From: DATKWV01 sp035529405
GTDB lineage: Bacteria; Planctomycetota; Phycisphaerae; Sedimentisphaerales; Anaerobacaceae
Direction of reading: 5' to 3'
DNA: 23,110 nt
Assembly: GCA_035529405.1 (NCBI GenBank)
Contig: DATKWV010000208.1
Coordinates: forward strand, 1 to 23,110
Below are positions 7,485-16,229 of this stretch, piece by piece. Positions within the stretch are counted from its first letter, which is position 1. The number at the start of each line of letters is the position of its first letter. The notes below the pieces were generated by a model. That model was given only the letters and a program-made list of their open reading frames with translations, was not told the DNA's origin and did not search any database. Position numbers and translations under genes: made by a program.

Positions 7485-9287
7485 TCACTGTGTCGGTTTT
7501 AACTGCTTTAGAAGCTGCTGCTGTTGCTGTTTTAACTGCTCGGCAAGCTGGGGGCGTTCGATTTCTATGCGGCTGAGCAAATCCCGCTGAAGCTGGACAG
7601 GATACTGGGCATCGTTAAGAAAACCAAGCAAAGCAAAATATCTCAACATCCTGAAATCAGGCATCTCAAGTCTCTTCTGCTCCGTGTTCGTGGTCTGGTA
7701 ACGGTCGTAAATCTCCTGCGCCATCTTTTCCCTGCTGAATGCCTCATTGTCATCTCGAAAAGCATACCTGAAGTAGCTTTCCTGCAGGAGCATTTCAATC
7801 ATTTCCCTTGCGTCTTTCTCGCTTAGATTCTGCAGTTCCTCTTTCAGACGGTCGCGTATAAACTGCGTCAGCGAGACCTTAAACTCGTCCATCGGATACA
7901 GTTGCCTTAACTGGTTATAAATTCTTACGGCCTGGCGCTGCAGTCCCCCCTGGTAAAAAGAAAAAGCCGCGTTTATAAGCATATTGCGATGGCCTATCTG
8001 TATGGCCTCATAACCGACCTTACGGTTGTTTTTGTATTTTTCCAGCACTTTGAGCGTGGCCTGGTTATACGATTCGAACATCCGCAGGTCCGGTCTTAAG
8101 AATATATCTTTTTCCATCGGCCCAACAACCGTATCACCACCCTCTGCCGACTCCTGCGACAAGGTGTCGCTCGCAGGCTGCCGTACCTCGAAAATAAATG
8201 TTTTCCCGTAGCGGAACAGGGCCTGCAGGCTATTTAATATAAGACGGTCAATGTTCGTTTCATCCATTCCGACCGTTCTGGCGGGGTCCCGTGTAATTTG
8301 CTGCAATCCCATATAGCCCCAGTAAATTGCGTGACAATCGGCATGGCGCCAGTCCAAAGGCAGACGGTTATTCGGGTCGTTCCAGTTGACAGGGCCGTAA
8401 GTTTTGTTCAATTGTCGCATCAATCCAGGCTCAAGTTTCCAGACATTGCGCAGTATATAGGCCTTTGCGAAGATATCGAATTTCTCCAGGGCCTGCGACG
8501 TCCTGAACCTGTCTATGACGTTAAAAGCGGCCACGTCAAACCTGTGCGGGTTCTGCCGCAAAGACATGTAATTCTTCACGAACGCATCGCCATCGGCATC
8601 GGCAAAGTTTTCGTCGGCCGCTCTCAGCGCCCCCACGAAGGCACCGACATCATTACTTTCAGCAATCTGCCGCCAGTCCCAGGTGACATCGGCAAGAGCA
8701 TCAAAATAGGATTCCGTAGCAGGTCCAAGCAAAGCCTCCATTTCCTCGGCCAACTGCAGCTTGTAATACTTGTGCACATCGTCGCTTTCGGAGCCTATTT
8801 TGTGCTGGAATATCATGCCCAACTGAAAATATAGGCTGCTGCTTTCGGGATTGATCGCAATGCCCTGGTCGCGCAGCAGCTCGTAGCCGTTTTTTACCCA
8901 TCTCCATCGCTGCTGAGGCTGGGTGGCAGGAAAGCAGACCGATATATTATAAGCCATATTCCACGCCTGCCACTGCCAGACCTGGGCAAATCTGGGCTGA
9001 AGCGTGGTTATCCAGTCCGCCAGTTGTTTTGCATCGAAAAACTCGCCTTCTTCTTTCAGTCTTTCGGCCCGCATCCAAAGTACGTCCACCACCAGACCCC
9101 TGAAAGCACCCATGGCAACGGTCGCAAATGCCAGTGAAGGCGGGGCATTCTTAAGCGGCTCGTTGCTTATGAGCTTCATTTCCCGGCGCTGAGAACTTAT
9201 GTAGTCCAGCCGCATACCGGCAATAATAAACCCGCCGGCAGCCACTATCGTACATAAAGAACAAATTATCAAGTCGCGCCACCGCAT
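7485..9287 (-). CDS. conserved membrane-anchored protein of unknown function, alpha-helical (TPR-like)
   Basis: I cannot assign a function. The 600-aa product starts with one hydrophobic segment (residues 6-26), which could be a membrane anchor or an uncleaved signal. After it comes a long, largely helical, Trp/Tyr-rich region: MGAFRGLVVDVLWMRAE (59-75) and then LADWITTLQPRFAQVWQWQA. Repeated 'aromatic-Ala-Gln/Asn' helical pairs suggest TPR-like solenoid repeats without clean consensus. The last 20 residues are very Gln/Lys-rich (a Q5 run). I recall similar proteins with a 'VDVLWMRAERLKEEG' segment in planctomycetes and verrucomicrobia; that is memory, not a search. It lies 64 bp downstream of an ABC-2 permease and two genes after an ABC ATPase. 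A periplasmic or membrane-face partner of that transporter is a reasonable inference. Confidence 0.6.
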   Translation of the reverse strand: MRWRDLIICSLCTIVAAGGFIIAGMRLDYISSQRREMKLISNEPLKNAPPSLAFATVAMGAFRGLVVDVLWMRAERLKEEGEFFDAKQLADWITTLQPRFAQVWQWQAWNMAYNISVCFPATQPQQRWRWVKNGYELLRDQGIAINPESSSLYFQLGMIFQHKIGSESDDVHKYYKLQLAEEMEALLGPATESYFDALADVTWDWRQIAESNDVGAFVGALRAADENFADADGDAFVKNYMSLRQNPHRFDVAAFNVIDRFRTSQALEKFDIFAKAYILRNVWKLEPGLMRQLNKTYGPVNWNDPNNRLPLDWRHADCHAIYWGYMGLQQITRDPARTVGMDETNIDRLILNSLQALFRYGKTFIFEVRQPASDTLSQESAEGGDTVVGPMEKDIFLRPDLRMFESYNQATLKVLEKYKNNRKVGYEAIQIGHRNMLINAAFSFYQGGLQRQAVRIYNQLRQLYPMDEFKVSLTQFIRDRLKEELQNLSEKDAREMIEMLLQESYFRYAFRDDNEAFSREKMAQEIYDRYQTTNTEQKRLEMPDFRMLRYFALLGFLNDAQYPVQLQRDLLSRIEIERPQLAEQLKQQQQQLLKQLKPTQ

Positions 9288-9351
9288 AATCGTAAATCCG
9301 CACGTGCCTAAATCACCTGGTGCGTTAACTCATTTACTCATCCGCCCATTA

Positions 9352-10731
9352 TCAGATTATAATTCTGGCAATTTCCCTGTAGCTGAAAACCAGTATTGCA
9401 GCAAGCAGCAGCAAAAAGGCCCTGATGCAAACCATCAAGCCTGCCGCCTTAAGCAACAGCCACCCGCCAACCAGTCTGCCTGGAACCAGAAACTTTGAAG
9501 GATTCAACTGGTCAAACCGCGGCAGGATGTAAATTACAGGCCGCAGCGTGTAATAATAAACGCCGCTGATACCTTCGCTTAATCTTTCGAACGATTCCAG
9601 GCAGAAACCGGATATGCTGGCGGTAAAGAAAATCGCAAGACAAAACAGTATCGCAACAGGAAAAGACAGAAAACTGCCTGCCAATATCCCCAGGCACGCC
9701 AGGAACACCAGGCGAAACAGTACCAGCAGCGTACACTTGATAAAATTACCGGTGAATGTACCCGCCTTGTAAAGAACCTCCAGGCCCTCGCTGTGTGAGA
9801 ATAATACCACCGTATTGTTAAGCGGCGGATTGACAAATCGCACGCCTAAATAACCATTGTCGGTAACGGCATCGGACGGCACCTGGATTTCGTGGAAGGT
9901 CCGGACCAGGTCCTTGCGGTCAAAGCGATAGATGGGGGTTTTAATCGACCCGCCGTACTGAACCTGCCTGTAATCACCGATTTCCCACCTGCCAAACACC
10001 TGCTGGTCGGCAGGAAATATCGACACATCATATTTGAATCTTATAAACAAACTGTCGTTGGGGTCCAGGAGGCGAACATTCTCAAATTCCCAAAGCATAC
10101 TCTGGCCCACGTCAACTGCGCCTTTTTCAATCCTTTTTCGCTTGGTAAGGATTGTCATATACCTGTATTTCATCCGCTTATCCTCGGCAACGCCGGGCGG
10201 CAGCTGCTGATTTTTTTCGAGTTTGCGGTACAGTTCCTGCACCTCCTGGCTAACGTCAGGTTCGGCACGCTTTAAACCGACCCTGGCGGTGAAGAACTCA
10301 TTTTTCACACTCGCGGCCTCGACCGGGTCAGCCGAGGATAACCACGGCGTGCAAACAACAATTGTATATATGACACCTGAAAACAACACAAGCAGGCCGA
10401 TGTCCAGCAATACAATACCAAGCAATTTGCCCAAAAGCAGTTGATAGCGGTAAACAGGTTTGGTCAGCACCGTGTAGATTTGCTTCTTGTCGAAGTCGCT
10501 GGTCAAACAATACGTCGAGGCGATTATCGTCAAAAGGCAAAGCAGCAGGCTTGTCAGAGAAAGACCGTAACTGATAAATGTCTGCAGCCGTCCCTTCACA
10601 GTGCCGTCACCGGTGACCGTAAGGCCCATAACAGGCAGCAGCACAATCAGCAGCACTACAAATACAGCCGCGATTTTCATCCGCAGGGCCTGTTTAATAG
10701 TGTTACCGGCAACGGCCCAAATGCTATGCAT
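9352..10731 (-). CDS. ABC-2 type transporter permease with large extracytoplasmic domain
   Basis: A membrane subunit of an ABC exporter-type complex. I chose the ATG at 10731 (459 aa) because it overlaps the ATPase stop by 8 nt and has a G-rich ribosome site (GGGGGA) upstream; an in-frame ATG at 10761 would add ten residues. Hydrophobic segments near residues 20-38, 56-75 and 95-127 come first. Then follows a hydrophilic block of about 200 residues (130-325) with no membrane segment, then three or four more membrane helices (about 330-459). The loop after helix 2 holds DKKQIYTVLTKPVYR, a motif shared almost unchanged with the permease at 18483-19445 and typical of NosY/ABC2_membrane_2 permeases. 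The central block probably faces the periplasm and could bind substrate or the downstream partner protein. The substrate is unknown. Confidence 0.82.
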   Translation of the reverse strand: MHSIWAVAGNTIKQALRMKIAAVFVVLLIVLLPVMGLTVTGDGTVKGRLQTFISYGLSLTSLLLCLLTIIASTYCLTSDFDKKQIYTVLTKPVYRYQLLLGKLLGIVLLDIGLLVLFSGVIYTIVVCTPWLSSADPVEAASVKNEFFTARVGLKRAEPDVSQEVQELYRKLEKNQQLPPGVAEDKRMKYRYMTILTKRKRIEKGAVDVGQSMLWEFENVRLLDPNDSLFIRFKYDVSIFPADQQVFGRWEIGDYRQVQYGGSIKTPIYRFDRKDLVRTFHEIQVPSDAVTDNGYLGVRFVNPPLNNTVVLFSHSEGLEVLYKAGTFTGNFIKCTLLVLFRLVFLACLGILAGSFLSFPVAILFCLAIFFTASISGFCLESFERLSEGISGVYYYTLRPVIYILPRFDQLNPSKFLVPGRLVGGWLLLKAAGLMVCIRAFLLLLAAILVFSYREIARIII

Positions 10732-11989
10732 CGGTACAATCCCCCGTGCTGTCAGCACCATTACGGTTTTGTTCCGAGCCTTCCTCGGATGCTGGTTTGC
10801 CGGTAAGCCGGTCTAAAACACTGTCTTTGGCCTTTTCGTCGGTTTTTTTCTGTTCCGCGTCGCGGGCGGAGTCAATTTTGTCATCTTTGTGCACAGGCTG
10901 GGTCTGTACAACCTCACTTCTCGAAGTCAGTTTACTAAGCAGCTCCTGGTCCGGGCGCCCCTCGCTGGTTTGCTGCGCCGCAGGCCTGGGTTCATCAACA
11001 GCGCGGGTTTCGGGCCCCTGCTCCAGCACGGGGGCACAGACAAGCTCCTTGAGTATGTCGGCAGAAGACGGCCCCTGCTGTTTCGAACCTGTGAGAAAAT
11101 CACCGATTTGAGTGGTACTGACCGCCCCGCTTGTGGTTCTTTCCTCCTGCTGGGCAGCGGCAACTGTTTTAATAAAAAAGGTTTCAAGCCTGTCCATAGG
11201 CTCGACAATATCGAATTGGCAGTTCTCACCGCGTATTATGCGCTTTATACTTTCAAGGGCCACCTCACTGATTGCGCCGGTAGTAATCTGCCTTTTGCCT
11301 GTCTGCTGCAAAAGCTGCCTGACATTTCCCTGCGACTGTATTCTGCCGCCGTAAAGAATCGCTATCCTGTCGCAGACGTCCTCAACGTCGGCCAGCAGGT
11401 GGCTGCAAAGCAGAATAGTCTTTCCGCGTTTTGCAAGCAGCCCAATCAGGTCCTTAATCTGCCTTGTTCCAATAGGGTCAAGACCGGTTGTAGGTTCGTC
11501 CAGTATCAGCAGGTCCGGGTCGTTTATAAGGGCCTGGGCAAGTCCGATTCTCCGGGCCATACCCTTGGAAAAAGTGCCCACAGGCCTGCCGGCAACAGCC
11601 GTCAGCCCGACCATATCAAGCAGGGCCTCAATCCGCATCTTTCTTACTTTCGCCGGAAGCGCAAACAGCCTGCCGTAAAAATCAAGGGTCTCCCGGGCTG
11701 TAAGATACCTGTAAAGATATGATTCTTCCGGCAAAAAACCAATCCGGGCATTAATCTTCGGGTCGGCTCCGTTACCTCCAAGTACAACAGCTTTACCTCT
11801 TGTAGGAGAAAGCAGCCCCAAAAGCATTTTAAGCGTCGTGGTCTTTCCCGAACCGTTCGGCCCCAGCAGCCCGAAAATCTCGTTGTATCTGACCTGAAGG
11901 TCGAGGTCTTCGACTGCATAAACCTTTACCCTGCCCCACCAGTCTGAAAAGACCTTTGTCAGTGAGAATGTTTCGACAGCATTTTCCAC
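10724..11989 (-). CDS. ABC transporter ATP-binding protein with long hydrophilic C-terminal tail
   Basis: Energises an ABC-2 transporter. The 421-aa protein starts at GTG (11989). The ATPase domain (about 5-275) has Walker A GPNGSGKT (43-50), the Q-loop region FLPEE, an atypical signature TFSKGMARR (139-147, in place of LSGGQ), Walker B LLILDEPTTGLDP (160-172) and the H-loop CSH (195-197). This is the CcmA/NatA/GldA-type class that pairs with ABC-2 permeases. Beyond about residue 280 come 140 residues of Glu/Gln/Ser/Thr/Lys-rich, probably disordered sequence. In that tail a short 'LT[GS]' element recurs (DFLTGSK, SKLTSRS, DRLTGKP). Such a tail is uncommon in this class, which usually ends near 230-320 aa. 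Its stop overlaps the permease start, so the two subunits are translationally coupled. Confidence 0.92.
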   Translation of the reverse strand: MENAVETFSLTKVFSDWWGRVKVYAVEDLDLQVRYNEIFGLLGPNGSGKTTTLKMLLGLLSPTRGKAVVLGGNGADPKINARIGFLPEESYLYRYLTARETLDFYGRLFALPAKVRKMRIEALLDMVGLTAVAGRPVGTFSKGMARRIGLAQALINDPDLLILDEPTTGLDPIGTRQIKDLIGLLAKRGKTILLCSHLLADVEDVCDRIAILYGGRIQSQGNVRQLLQQTGKRQITTGAISEVALESIKRIIRGENCQFDIVEPMDRLETFFIKTVAAAQQEERTTSGAVSTTQIGDFLTGSKQQGPSSADILKELVCAPVLEQGPETRAVDEPRPAAQQTSEGRPDQELLSKLTSRSEVVQTQPVHKDDKIDSARDAEQKKTDEKAKDSVLDRLTGKPASEEGSEQNRNGADSTGDCTDA

Positions 11990-12045
11990 AACTTAACAGC
12001 CTTTTGCTTTTTCCGGCACAGCCTGCCCTGTTAAAATTAACTATC

Positions 12046-13968
12046 TCAACCGGTGCCGATTTGTTCGTGGCTAAGCTCTTCGCCATAACGCACCAAGCGT
12101 GCGCTGTTAAAAACCACAATCAGTGAACCCGCAAAATGCAGCATTGCCGCATAAACGGCTGGCAGCCAGGCGGCTGCCGCAGCTATATCTCCGAGAATAA
12201 TAAACATTACGCCAAAAGCGAGGTTTTGATTGATTATATTTCGTGTTCTTCGCGAAAGGCGGACCAGAAACGGTATTTTTCGCAAATCGTCACTCATAAG
12301 GGCAATCGACGCGGAGTTTATGGCCACATCGCTGCCGGCTGCGCCCATAGCAATGCCGAGGTCACCGGCAGCCAACGCCGGCGCATCGTTTATACCATCG
12401 CCGACCACAACGGTGGTATAACCTTGCTTTTTGATTTGCTCGACGATAGCCAGTTTGTCCTGCGGCAGACAATGGGCCTTGAAATCGGTACAGCCTAATT
12501 CCGCAGCCACCCTGCCGGCAACCTGCTCTCTGTCGCCCGTGAGCATCGTAACTTTCTTGATTCCTATAGCGAACAGTTCGGCAACTGCGCCGCTGGCCTG
12601 AGGTCTTGTTTTATCCTGAAGACCGACCCAGCCGATACATTCGGAGTCCTTAGCCACATAAAGCGTGCTGAAACCCTGTTCCTCATCAAGAACAGGGCCT
12701 GAGACGTTGTTCATATCGATATTTCTTTCTTTCAGAAAGCTTTCCCTGCCCACGGTTACAACTGCAGAACCGACCCGGGCAGTAACACCCTTTCCGGGAG
12801 TTTCGCGGAAGTCGTCAACGTCGGCCAGGATGAGGTTGGCCTCTTTAGCCACCTCCACCAAAGCCCGTGCGGCGGGGTGCTTGCTCATGCGCTCTGCCGA
12901 GGCGGCAAGGCTCAGCAAATCCGAAGGCTGAACATCTTCGGCTGGTGTAAGTTTTGTTACATACAACTGCCCCGTGGTCAAAGTGCCGGTCTTGTCAAAA
13001 ATCATCGCCGTCATTTTGCCTGCAATTTCCAGGTCCCCAACATTTTTAATAAGTATCCCCAGCCTGGCGGACGCTGAAATGGCAGCCACCATTGCCGTCG
13101 GCGTGGCCAGAATCAACGCGCACGGACAGGATACGACAAGTATGGTAATCGCCCTGTTGATGTCGCCGGTAAAAAACAGCACAATGCCGGCAACCATTAA
13201 AATCGTCGGGGTGTACCATTTTACATAACGGTCGATTATCCTCATAATGGGTATTTTTGTCTGTTCGGCCTGCAAAATCAGTGCCTGGACCTTGCCGAGA
13301 GTGGTTTCTTTTCCGACCTTTGTCACCGTAATATCGAGTACGCCCGTAAGATTGTTTGTTCCGGCAAAGACCTGCATTCCGGGTACTTTGTCAACAGGCA
13401 GGGATTCGCCGGTTATGGTGGCCTCGTTAACGGAGCTGAAGCCGTTTATGATGTCTCCGTCAGCGGGTATGTTGTCGCCGGGACGAACACGGACACAGTC
13501 ACCTGCTTTCAGCGCGATGACATCGACCATCTTTTCGCCCGCGTCACTGAGCAGATTAGCCTGTTTCGGTGTAAGTTTTATCAGAGACTCAATCGACGCC
13601 CGCGCACCAAGGGCGGTACGCGTTTCCACCAGCTCGCTCAACAACATAAAGAAACCGATGATGCCCGCTGTAACATATTTCTGCGTGGCAAAGGCGGCAA
13701 TTATCGCCAAAGCGACCAGCTCGTCCATGTGCGATTCTCTTCTGAGCAGACTTTTGGCTGCGTGAATGACAATGGGCGCTCCCAGCAGTACCGCCGCTGC
13801 CATGGCCAGAAGCTCGGTGTTGAAACTTTCAGCACCGTAGAAAACAGCGGCCAGGCGGCTGTTGACAAGCAGCACCCCGCCTGCCAATGTTCCTAAAACA
13901 GCAGTGCTTACGCGAACCTGCTTGCCGTGTGTGTGTTCGTGCTTGAATTGTAAATGCTCGTGAGCCAT
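12046..13968 (-). CDS. P1B-type heavy-metal-translocating ATPase
   Basis: A 640-aa inner-membrane metal pump. The hallmarks of the family are present: actuator TITGES (184-190), membrane metal site CPC (281-283), phosphorylation motif DKTGTLT (325-331), KHPAA (363-367) and hinge GDGINDAP (523-530). There is no N-terminal HMA (CxxC) domain. Instead the first 16 residues are His-rich (His at 3, 5, 10, 12, 14). The last membrane helix has an LHFAGS element (His611) where Zn/Cd pumps carry a conserved Asp. Helix 7 (NLAFGVMFII) lacks the Lys typical of ZntA-like enzymes. Metal specificity therefore cannot be called; Cu(I), Zn/Cd or Co/Fe types are all imperfect fits. It lies 36 bp after hflK and 56 bp before the ABC ATPase, probably in the same transcript. 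Confidence 0.92.
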   Translation of the reverse strand: MAHEHLQFKHEHTHGKQVRVSTAVLGTLAGGVLLVNSRLAAVFYGAESFNTELLAMAAAVLLGAPIVIHAAKSLLRRESHMDELVALAIIAAFATQKYVTAGIIGFFMLLSELVETRTALGARASIESLIKLTPKQANLLSDAGEKMVDVIALKAGDCVRVRPGDNIPADGDIINGFSSVNEATITGESLPVDKVPGMQVFAGTNNLTGVLDITVTKVGKETTLGKVQALILQAEQTKIPIMRIIDRYVKWYTPTILMVAGIVLFFTGDINRAITILVVSCPCALILATPTAMVAAISASARLGILIKNVGDLEIAGKMTAMIFDKTGTLTTGQLYVTKLTPAEDVQPSDLLSLAASAERMSKHPAARALVEVAKEANLILADVDDFRETPGKGVTARVGSAVVTVGRESFLKERNIDMNNVSGPVLDEEQGFSTLYVAKDSECIGWVGLQDKTRPQASGAVAELFAIGIKKVTMLTGDREQVAGRVAAELGCTDFKAHCLPQDKLAIVEQIKKQGYTTVVVGDGINDAPALAAGDLGIAMGAAGSDVAINSASIALMSDDLRKIPFLVRLSRRTRNIINQNLAFGVMFIILGDIAAAAAWLPAVYAAMLHFAGSLIVVFNSARLVRYGEELSHEQIGTG

Positions 13969-14004
13969 AATGCTTATCTGATACTTTCTTCCGCTGGTTA
14001 GAGG

Positions 14005-15291
14005 TTATTGCGATTGTTTGGATTTAGGTTTTATGCTCGGGTCCCTGTTCAACAGCACCCTGATTTCCCTGCCCTTGGCTGTTTCGGTGGGCAGAATAAT
14101 TATTTTCTCGTCGGTGTTCTCGAAGACATACTCGAGGGCATCCTGGTAAATTTTCTGAATTACAAGCTGCGGTCTTTTACGATACTCCGGCAATAGGGTC
14201 AGCAGGTACTGCGCATTTGCCCTGGCACTTTCGACCACCTCGGTTCTGTAGGCGCGGGCCCCAGCCAATATTTCGGCCGCCGAACCTGCCACCTGGCCCC
14301 ATAACAATTCCTCCTCGGGTTCGTTGAGGTCCGCAATGGTTTTGTTCCTGAATAAGCCCGCAAGGCCGGTAGCCTCGTTGAGCGTCTTTTCGGCATAACC
14401 CTGGGCCTGGCTCATCGCCCTTTGAGCAAACTGGCTTGCCATAATCGAGGCCAGGAAGTCGTACTCAACCTGCCTGGGCGGACTTGCCGCCGTAAGCTGC
14501 ACGGAAACAGCCTTTAGTCCACTTGCCATACCATCCAGCTTTTGCTGCACAAGGGCTTCAACATGCCGCGGAATTCTCTGCTCACTGCTGATGGCCTCGT
14601 CAATGGTGTAATTTACTATTGCCGTTACCACCGCATCGGCAACGATGTTCTCCAGCAAAGATGTTACGCTGCCGGTTATAACCTGCGCGTAAGCCTGGCC
14701 CGGTTTTGCATGCTCGACATAGATATTCTTAAAAAAACGTTCAGGGTCGTCAATTTTATACGTCAACTGCCATTTGGAATGCATAATGTTATAATCGCTG
14801 CTGTCACCAGAAGTTAAATCTTCCTTCTTTTCACTTCTGGTAATACAATATCCGTCCTTTATAGGGTCGAGCTTTTCCGGTATATTGACCCTGCTTTTAG
14901 TTTCGTCAGGAACCGCATCGGTAAGTTTCTGGTAGTACCAGAACGAGTTGATTGGCAAATTTACCTTTTTCTCCACGGGAATTTTGACAATTTCATCTAT
15001 TGGGTACGGAAACACCCAGTGCAGTCCCGGACCCAGAACTCTCTTTTCGCCAAGTCCGCGAATCTTCCCGAATCGCAAAACAAGTGCCTGTTCATCACTG
15101 CCGACGGTCCTGAAGCCCGAGCCAAGGAAAATCAAAACCAGGACAACCATTATCACCTTTAAGATGATAAAGCTGTACCTCAGTGCCTCAGCCAGAGACC
15201 TGCCCGCCTCATCCAGTTCGCCGCCCCCGGGCGCCTCGACTGGTTCAACAGGCTGCTGATTCTCAATATCCTCACGGCCGTTATCAGCCAT
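14005..15291 (-). CDS. hflK: HflK-like SPFH/prohibitin membrane protein
   Basis: HflK and HflC form a cage-like complex in the inner membrane that regulates the FtsH protease. The 428-aa protein has an acidic, Pro/Gly-rich N-terminus (1-35) and one membrane helix (about 38-57). The SPFH start follows, with VGSDEQALVLRFGKI (63-77) and GPGLHWVFPYPIDE (87-100), and the domain extends to about residue 290. The helical C-terminal region (290-390) contains SQAQGYAEKTLNEA. Residues 115-170 hold an insertion-like hydrophilic segment. Compared with E. coli HflK the Gly-rich N-terminus is shorter. It starts 26 bp after the hflC stop, and GGA lies just before the ATG. No ftsH is present in the window. 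Confidence 0.9.
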   Translation of the reverse strand: MADNGREDIENQQPVEPVEAPGGGELDEAGRSLAEALRYSFIILKVIMVVLVLIFLGSGFRTVGSDEQALVLRFGKIRGLGEKRVLGPGLHWVFPYPIDEIVKIPVEKKVNLPINSFWYYQKLTDAVPDETKSRVNIPEKLDPIKDGYCITRSEKKEDLTSGDSSDYNIMHSKWQLTYKIDDPERFFKNIYVEHAKPGQAYAQVITGSVTSLLENIVADAVVTAIVNYTIDEAISSEQRIPRHVEALVQQKLDGMASGLKAVSVQLTAASPPRQVEYDFLASIMASQFAQRAMSQAQGYAEKTLNEATGLAGLFRNKTIADLNEPEEELLWGQVAGSAAEILAGARAYRTEVVESARANAQYLLTLLPEYRKRPQLVIQKIYQDALEYVFENTDEKIIILPTETAKGREIRVLLNRDPSIKPKSKQSQ

Positions 15292-15317
15292 AATTCCAAT
15301 ATCTCATAAACAACCGG

Positions 15318-16229
15318 TTACATTTCGGGTTCATTCGTGTCCTGCGGTTTAATATCCGGCAGGTGTTTCAGCAGCTTAAAAGGTTCGGTATCGGCGCTGA
15401 AAACAACTGTCGAACGCTGCTGCAATATCTTCTTCAGCGCCTCTACGTCCCTGAGGAACATTGCCAGTTCAGGCTCCTGCTCCAGTGTTTTGTAGTATTT
15501 TGCCGCCTCGGCATCACCCTCACCCCTGATGGCCTTGGCCCTTGCTTCGGCAGCAGCAAGCAGCTCGGTCTTCTTCGAGTCCGCATCTGTCCTGATTCTG
15601 GCGGCCTCGGCATTGCCGGCCGCAATGGTAGCTTCTGTCTTGCTGTTTCTTTCAGCACGCATCCTTTCGAAAACATCCTTGCTGACATCCTCACTTATTT
15701 TCAACTGCTTGATGCCCAGGGTCATTACCTCAATGCCGTAATCCTCCCTGACCGCCTGCTGCAGCGCCGAAAGCATATGACCTTCGACCTGTTGTATTTT
15801 TATTTTGTCCGGGTCGGAGTTGACGAAATCTGAAAAATCATATTGCCCGATAACAGTGCTTTGTGTGTTACTGAGCTGGCTGTATAGTTTGTTCTCAGCT
15901 TCCTTGACCGTGCCGACCGAATTAAAAAATCGCAGCGGCTGGTCGATTCTCCAGACCACGTAGGTATTTACGATAATCGGTACCGCCGCTTTGGTGGTGG
16001 TTTCGCCAAGCTCGGCATCCAGGACCCTCATACGCGAATCAAACGCATACACCCTCTCTATCGGCGCCGGCCATTTGAAATACAGACCCGGTTCCGTGAT
16101 TTGACGTGTGGGTCTTCCGAAAGTCGTTACCATAACAGACTCAATTTCCCTTACCTGAAACGCTATAAGGTACAGCCCCAAAGCCGCAATCAGCAATACC
16201 ACAAAAATTGTAATGGTGATATTCTTCAT
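15318..16229 (-). CDS. hflC: HflC-like SPFH/prohibitin membrane protein
   Basis: The 303-aa partner of HflK. One N-terminal membrane helix (about 5-24) is followed by the SPFH domain, from VTTFGRP (34-40) and EPGLYFKWPAPIERV (46-60) to about residue 190. The diagnostic HflC segment VFERMRAER (185-194) and the later GEGDAEAAKYY (236-247) are intact, as is a charged C-terminal helix. Length is close to the E. coli protein (334 aa). The ATG overlaps the stop of the upstream 687-aa SPFH gene by 4 nt (ATGA), so the two are translationally coupled; GGAG lies a little upstream inside that gene. The order third-SPFH, hflC, hflK differs from the classical hflK-hflC order of proteobacteria. Confidence 0.93.
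   Translation of the reverse strand: MKNITITIFVVLLIAALGLYLIAFQVREIESVMVTTFGRPTRQITEPGLYFKWPAPIERVYAFDSRMRVLDAELGETTTKAAVPIIVNTYVVWRIDQPLRFFNSVGTVKEAENKLYSQLSNTQSTVIGQYDFSDFVNSDPDKIKIQQVEGHMLSALQQAVREDYGIEVMTLGIKQLKISEDVSKDVFERMRAERNSKTEATIAAGNAEAARIRTDADSKKTELLAAAEARAKAIRGEGDAEAAKYYKTLEQEPELAMFLRDVEALKKILQQRSTVVFSADTEPFKLLKHLPDIKPQDTNEPEM

Noticed and set aside
8298..8834. 178-aa plus-strand open frame opposite the unknown 600-aa protein
   Set aside because: Because the 600-aa protein is itself unassigned, I considered the opposite strand. The minus frame is much longer, fits the operon spacing and has a membrane segment, so the plus frame is a shadow.
9290..9350. Small palindromes (GCACGTGC and CACC-AGGTG) between the permease and the 600-aa gene, considered as a terminator
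   Set aside because: Stems are short, there is no T-run on the minus strand, and the next gene starts almost at once, so termination here is unlikely.
10889..11722. 277-aa open frame on the plus strand
   Set aside because: It lies wholly opposite the ABC ATPase gene, whose motifs are intact. The translated sequence shows no recognisable domain, so it is a shadow frame.
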